64,000 bases of DNA from Lepidonotus clava (taxonomy: Eukaryota > Annelida > Polychaeta > Phyllodocida > Polynoidae), in the NCBI GenBank assembly GCA_936440205.1, contig OW387138.1:52839526-52903525 (forward strand). The letters are read 5' to 3'. Shown here piece after piece: positions 59,004 to 64,000 of this stretch; positions within the stretch are counted from its first letter, which is position 1, and the number at the start of each line of letters is the position of its first letter. Under the pieces are notes generated by a model, which had not been told where the DNA came from, did not search any database, and saw nothing but the letters and a program-made list of their open reading frames with translations. A program made the position numbers and the translations under genes.

Positions 59004-60163
59004 TAAGCGATGAAACATCACGCAGTCGAATAATGAATAAACGAATCGGTACAGGATATTGCACTGAGGTACAGTGCAAGAAAAACTAGAATAGTATATA
59101 ATAAAATATTGTAAACTCGTTTGTATTGGCAAAAATATTATAGTGGAACTTGTAACGCTGATACGTGTGCTAAACGCCAGGCGGCGACATCGTTTAGTGG
59201 CATAGTTAGAGTATATGGAGAGTGGCAGGGTCCCCAGGCGTAGGGACCGCAGCCGGGCTGAGGCACGTCCTGCAGGTCTGCACAGGTACGATAAATGACG
59301 ATGGAAACCTGTAAGGGCGCGTTATGGATCGAAACATCTAGCTAAAAGATACTAAGGACAGCAGGCCTCGCCGTCAACATTAGTTTATATGATAGCTAGA
59401 AATAGAATTAGTTTATGTGAGTAAGAATGGGCAGTATGAGAGATAAGTGGGACTTCATTAAGTAATAGTGTAAATGAGCATAGCGACAAGCCTTTTGGCT
59501 GTCGCTATATAAGTGGTATGAGACTTGAGACAGACGAGCAGACCAAGATAGAGTTCGAACAGAACACATGGAGCAATAGTCAGACATACGGATCACACGG
59601 GTAGTGTTAAGATGGTAGTAACCACAATGAACAGGTGATAGTAAGGATTGGGACAGCTTAGGCTTAGCCTTAAGGACTACGTGCTGGAAGTGACGGAGAT
59701 CCTACCAATGGTCTACGTTACCGGTAGACGAGATGTGACTCTCTCAACAGTGTAAGAGCGTATATACCTTGCGAAAGGGGAAGCCTGACCAAAGCTATAC
59801 CTGGTTGGATTGTTACTGATGTGTTTGAATTGTGAAAGAAAAGGAAGAACTGTATGGATGGAGAACTGTATACTTGTACCTTCGGAATATTATCATGAAC
59901 GTAATAAACTGACCTCTTGCCAAGCGCGTGTTCTTTGTATAGGATTGAGCCCCTTTACTTAGAATCTCTACCACTAAGAACTGAACTTTGATCCAGGATA
60001 ACATCTATCTGGAGAAAGCTAGCAACTTCAACGAATAATCACTAAGAACTCCCCATTATCTTAGTATAACACTTTTATTAACATCTTCAAGTAAACGAAA
60101 GATCCACGATAAGCGATATAATATCACGCAGTCGAATAATGAATAAACGAATCAGTACAGGAT
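59004..60163 (+). repeat. LTR-like 1-kb direct repeat, right copy, between 55-base repeats
   Basis: 59058-60090 matches 36843-37885, including TATATAAG at about 59503 and AATAAA at 59901. It is bracketed by two direct copies of a segment of about 55 bases with CACGCAGTCGAATAATGAATAAACGAATC (one at 59004-59056, the other at 60109-60163), which suggests a tandem unit of about 1.1 kb. A further tandem of about 90 bases (TACGAACTTTAATA..GATACTCCCC) follows at 60172-60295. Treated as a fossil; a solo LTR is possible. Confidence 0.65.
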
Positions 60164-60295
60164 ATGAACAAGTACGAACTTTAATAGTGATACTCCCCAA
60201 TAAATAAACGAACATCAAAATATAACCACCCAGCTCAATATGCACAAATACGAACTTTAATAATGATACTCCCCTATAAATAAACGAAGACAAAT

Positions 60296-61455
60296 AACAT
60301 CCCCTCTAGCTCAGTGTACTCAATTTTCTTTTTTTTTTCTATATGATTTATTATTTTAATTAACGGAACACTTTGTACACAATAATAACTGCTAGACAGT
60401 GTCTGTCTCTTCCATCTCTTACTTGTCGCACCTTGTTTGCCACACGTAGTGCCATAAACCTTCTTCTGTAAACACAACTGCCTGCACAGTGGTGGTTATG
60501 AGTTATGTAATACATTCTTGCGTGAAACGTTATGTAATAGGTTAGTTGGATGATCCGACACATGGACTACAGTGTTGTGAGGTTTATTTTATGGATATAA
60601 ATAGTAGTAAAGGCATTGCAGGTACTAGGTATGAAGGGTCAGATATAAATCGGATATACCATATTTAAACATTCTCTAGTCAAATTGCAATAAGTAAACC
60701 AAATTTACATACTCAGATGTGGGAAAACTATAAATTTTGATAGTACTTGAATGAATAAGGTACGGAGCTACTGAGTAAAGATTAGATTTATTCCCATACA
60801 TAGCAGCATCATAACCCAGGTTAACCGCAATGTAAATTCAGTTAGGAGAATCGCAAATAACTTTATTCCAAACCCACAGGCCGAAAAAAAAACACAACAA
60901 TATTGCTATGTAAACAGAACGCAATGTCTACAGATTCAAGATAATTTAATGGAGGGCAATCACAGGGACACTTCTAGCACCAAATATATTTATCAACCCG
61001 TACGAGGATTGTCGCATACCAAGAATAAAAAATGATAATAAAACGGCCTGCAGACCAGCTGCTAATCCTAGATTACAATTAATCCACAATAGACCATTAA
61101 AATGTCACAAGGCTTACGAGAACGAAAATACATTTATAAACCTGTCAGGCAGAATAGCTGCTAGGACTCCATATGGTCAATAAGGCATAAACGGTTTAAA
61201 ACTCATAGGGCATTCCAGTATTATCGAGTACAAAAACAATTCAATACAAATCAGGCAACAAATAAATACTACCGGCTAGAATATTTAGGACTCCAGTATA
61301 TCGGTATGTTAAAAGTACTAGTGTCTTATAAATTGTGCATTATCCAAGTTCCGTCCTATCGTTCAAGCCATTATATCTTCATATACCAACATTATCATTA
61401 GAAGATTCAATAGACAATTGCGGGTCGCAGAAGGCTTTGACGGAGTATGTGGCCC
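60296..61455. other. No supportable gene
   Basis: AT-rich sequence; frames of 67-68 codons on the minus strand have no feature. Nothing repetitive is identified beyond short A-runs. Confidence 0.55.
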
Positions 61456-61795
61456 TTCTTGGCTCGTGCAGAGGGGTCACAGTTTGGGTCCAGACACTAG
61501 TCTCTGGGTGTGAAGCTGCTCATCTCCGGGTCGGGCACACCTTGCTGTCGTATCATTTACCGTACCATGGTAGTATTTAAGAGGTACCATCAGACGGGTC
61601 AAGACAGCCACAGGTCAGCTGCAGCTACAGGTCCACGCCCCCGGGCACCGTCCAGTCCAGATTAAAGCTGTGTGTGGCGGCATGGCTGGGCACTCGTACA
61701 TGAGGGAGCTGGAAATGTGTGCCTCAGCAAAGCAGCAGCAGTCTGGTGGGCTGGAGGGATGACACTGGAATTTGAATTCGTAACAACATTTAAGA
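61456..61795 (+). repeat. Dispersed repeat, partner of 10.0-10.34 kb
   Basis: Inverted partner of 10005-10340. It has a TATTTAAG box at 61574 and possible coding fragments, but no intact exon pattern. Confidence 0.6.
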
Positions 61796-62349
61796 AATAT
61801 GAAGCTTTGGATACTATCGGTGTGGGTTACATCAACCAAGCACAGTGTTACTAAAATTGTAATGTCGTTCACAAATTTCTAACAGTATTTGAAATGCTAA
61901 GCCCCACCCTCAGTTCATGTGTCCCACCCTTTTACTTATCCCACCGGAATGATAGTGGGCAGTTTTAACCGATAACCTGCCGGCCTGTGGCCCGACTCTC
62001 ACAAACCCAGATTACATAATATTGTGTGCCTGATCTACCTGACTTTTTCAGTAACTAGTCGCGCAGCCTAGGCCTGCCCGGCCCCCAGTCACCGTCAACT
62101 AAAAACGTACGGCCCACCGGAGGCCAATAATATAAGTCAGAGAGCGACATATTCCCGCTTCAAAATAAGACTTAAAAAGAAAAAAAACATCTAGCAAAAG
62201 ATGACTATTTTTGTTAAACTTATCCAATAAAATACGAAAGATGGAGTTTTTTTTCTGACAAGTTTATTGATCTATATATAACAGACTTTGTTTCGATTAA
62301 AAAAACATGAATTTAAAGCAGCTTTTATACTTGTTATTTGGTAACCATG
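61796..62349. other. No supportable gene
   Basis: Nothing recognised. A membrane-protein-2 relic begins just to the right. Confidence 0.5.
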
Positions 62350-62982
62350 TCAGTCCTCTTTACTTTGTATCAAACCCAAGAGTCTATGTCGATTATATAG
62401 TCCAGTTTTTGAGCTCTGATCAACTGCCTCGTGATGGGGTTGGTACCGGTGTTGTCTTGGAGGTATAGTGCAGCTGTAGAAAGTGGCGAAACAACTTATA
62501 TAAGCACAGGCGCTCAGTTGGAGGAATTCTAAAATCTGTGGGAAGCTCGATAGACAAGGGCTCACGTTCTCCAGTGAAAAATATTATCACTGGGCCCGAC
62601 CAAGCTACCATAATTCATTGTGAGAGCAGGCCTGGTTGTTGGAGCAGCATCTTGGTGCTCACCACCATGTCGATGTTGTGCATGTCGGCCGGAATGGGGG
62701 CTAGTGGTACAGTGATGGACTCCCACCGGCAGCAGATCTTAAGCAGAACTCCACGGGGGCCGACTGTCAATGACTGCACCGCAGACTGAGGACCGACTTG
62801 ACTAGTTTGGAACAGCTCCTACAAAACAGCCACCCGAGCCACACGGTCAAGGCCAGAACCAACAACTCATTAGGGCGAGTAGTAGTCTTGATCGGGTTGG
62901 TAGGGAATGGTTTCGCCATAGGCCTGGACTGCTCGGCACGCCAGGTGTCCAGACTAGTATTGAGCAGGGCGTCCATGTTCAT
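62350..62982 (-). pseudogene. Broken relative of membrane protein 2
   Basis: Reading from an ATG at 62982, MNMDALLNTSL corresponds to the start of the protein at 52530, a membrane helix follows (LLVLALTVWLGWLF), and further on MVAWSGPVIIFFTG, LSIELPTDFRIP and LYKLFRHF match its C-terminal domain in order. The pieces are not in one frame, so it looks broken, with few breaks. A TACAAATAAG box lies near 63020. It is treated as a fossil of the same module and is clearly diverged in sequence. Confidence 0.7.
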
Positions 62983-63287
62983 GGTGACTAGGCTTGTGTC
63001 TGAAACCAGTGTAAGCAGGCTTATTTGTAGCCCTTGACTGCCGGGCGACCCCACCTGTATGACCTGGGTATGGGGCTTCATCCAGTCACGAAACACAACT
63101 CGCTTTGGGGGCTCTAGTCACTGTCTCTGTGTTGGCTTCTCCGGAAAAGGTTCAAGACGTGATCACTCTCAGCTGCAGTGGAGAGATGAGCACGGGGCTT
63201 CCATCAAAAAGGTTGTGGTGGTGACTGTGGTGGTTTCCCCTTAATGACTCCAAGGTTGCATCTTCCATCGGTTATTTTGGCATCAAA

Positions 63288-63580
63288 GAGCGCGTCACGC
63301 TACCTCAAAGTACCGCAGTATTCCTAGGTATTGACTTCTCTAGGTCGCGCACTAGTCCATTCTTTAAAGTGTTTTCTTCACCCGCTCTCTCGTTTACACA
63401 GTCCCGGTATGCGCGCCACATCTCCTGCGTCGTGCTCCTTCAAAGTACCGCAGTATTCCTAGGTATTGACTCCCCTAGGTCGCGCACTAGCCCGTTCTCT
63501 AAAGTGTTTTCTTCGCCCACCCTCTCGTCTACCTAGTGCCGGTATGCGCGCCACATCTTCCGACTGACGGGGCTTCCCCC
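63288..63580. repeat. Two-unit tandem repeat of about 145 bases
   Basis: CAAAGTACCGCAGTATTCCT through GGTATGCGCGCCACATCT occurs twice (from about 63304 and 63440) with a few substitutions. It occupies the divergent promoter interval between 62982 and 63733. Confidence 0.85.
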
Positions 63581-63732
63581 AGTCAAATGTGTGGTGATTT
63601 CCTTTTATCTCAAAGGCATGTGCCCACCACGGTTGGCCGGTCGCCCATGGGTACAAATACCCAGGAAGAACTGCCACAATGTCACTCTGGGCACTACCAG
63701 CAAACAGAACATCGCCAACCAGATCTAGCAAC

Positions 63733-64000
63733 ATGTCGCAGCAATGCTTATTTGATGCCACTGCAGAACTTAGTTCTGCTGTATACCAGGGGATCATGAC
63801 CGAGCAGGACTTAGACGGGTCGTTCCTTAACTCTACCCTGCCCCCACCAAACCTGTCCAGCAGCCCCTTGCCCGGTACTTCCAGGGCCCTGTCAACGGCC
63901 AGCACGTCCATGGTCGACTTCAACCTGCCCTTGGAATACTCCGCTGCGTCGGAGACTGGTACTGATGTATCTTACCAGCAGGCCGCTTTCAGCAGCAGCC
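63733..64000 (+). CDS. First exon of a five-exon-gene relative, runs off window
   Basis: From the ATG at 63733 the frame is open for 89 codons to the window end: MSQQCLFDATAEL, then a Ser/Thr/Pro-rich stretch (STLPPPNLSSSPLPGTSR, STASTSM) like exon 1 of the gene at 51831. GTACAAATAC lies about 75 bases upstream in the position of that gene's TATA box. Identity is inferred mainly from position (divergent from the membrane-protein-2 relic, mirroring 51.8/52.5 kb) and composition; direct sequence similarity is weak. Confidence 0.5.
   Translation, partial: MSQQCLFDATAELSSAVYQGIMTEQDLDGSFLNSTLPPPNLSSSPLPGTSRALSTASTSMVDFNLPLEYSAASETGTDVSYQQAAFSSS

Noticed and set aside
36843-60163. A complete LTR retrotransposon spanning the two direct 1-kb repeats
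   Set aside because: There is no reverse transcriptase, protease, integrase or primer-binding site between them, and similarity runs past the apparent LTR ends.

Overview
The window is animal nuclear DNA. The genes are split by short GT-AG introns, many coding units have a TATA box 45-110 bases before the first ATG, and most of the rest is dispersed DNA repeats, satellites, minisatellites and G/C homopolymer runs of the kind seen in marine invertebrates. I cannot name the species. No bacterial feature, CRISPR array or rRNA is visible.

Layout. 1-9.7 kb: dispersed repeats, a 1.3-kb non-autonomous DNA transposon, and exons of a small gene family that I call the PPG-module family. 9.6-15.9 kb: a last exon, a satellite with X-box-like palindromes (10.6-11.9 kb), and a long degenerate minisatellite (12.2-15.2 kb) split by a transposon made of CAACGTTG palindromes. 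16.4-24 kb: two more PPG-module loci among repeats that are inverted copies of sequence in the first 6 kb. 25.5-27.9 kb: a degraded copy of a gene seen whole at 48-52 kb. 28-37 kb: mostly non-coding, with tRNA-like SINE relics, a second copy of the CAACGTTG element and a second, opposite-strand block of the X-box satellite.

The outstanding region is 38.2-58.7 kb. Six genes lie close together, five or six of them with recognisable TATA boxes: a 152-residue PHD-like zinc-finger protein (-), a 1009-residue EnSpm/CACTA (Tnp2) transposase (-), a secreted-type membrane protein (+), a 479-residue five-exon protein of unknown family (-), a second membrane protein (+), and a 620-residue envelope protein of the baculovirus-F/errantivirus-Env kind (-). 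They are arranged as divergent and convergent pairs. Inverted repeats of about 350 bases flank the block, and direct repeats of about 1 kb lie outside these. I read the block as a possible transposon-virus hybrid in which an EnSpm-type transposase accompanies envelope and membrane genes. It is treated here as a fossil that looks largely whole. That the six genes form one unit is inference.

The divergent pair formed by the 479-residue gene and the second membrane gene recurs, in reverse orientation, at 62.35-64.0 kb, running off the window end. Half of it recurs at 25.5-27.9 kb. This shows that these genes move or duplicate as a module.
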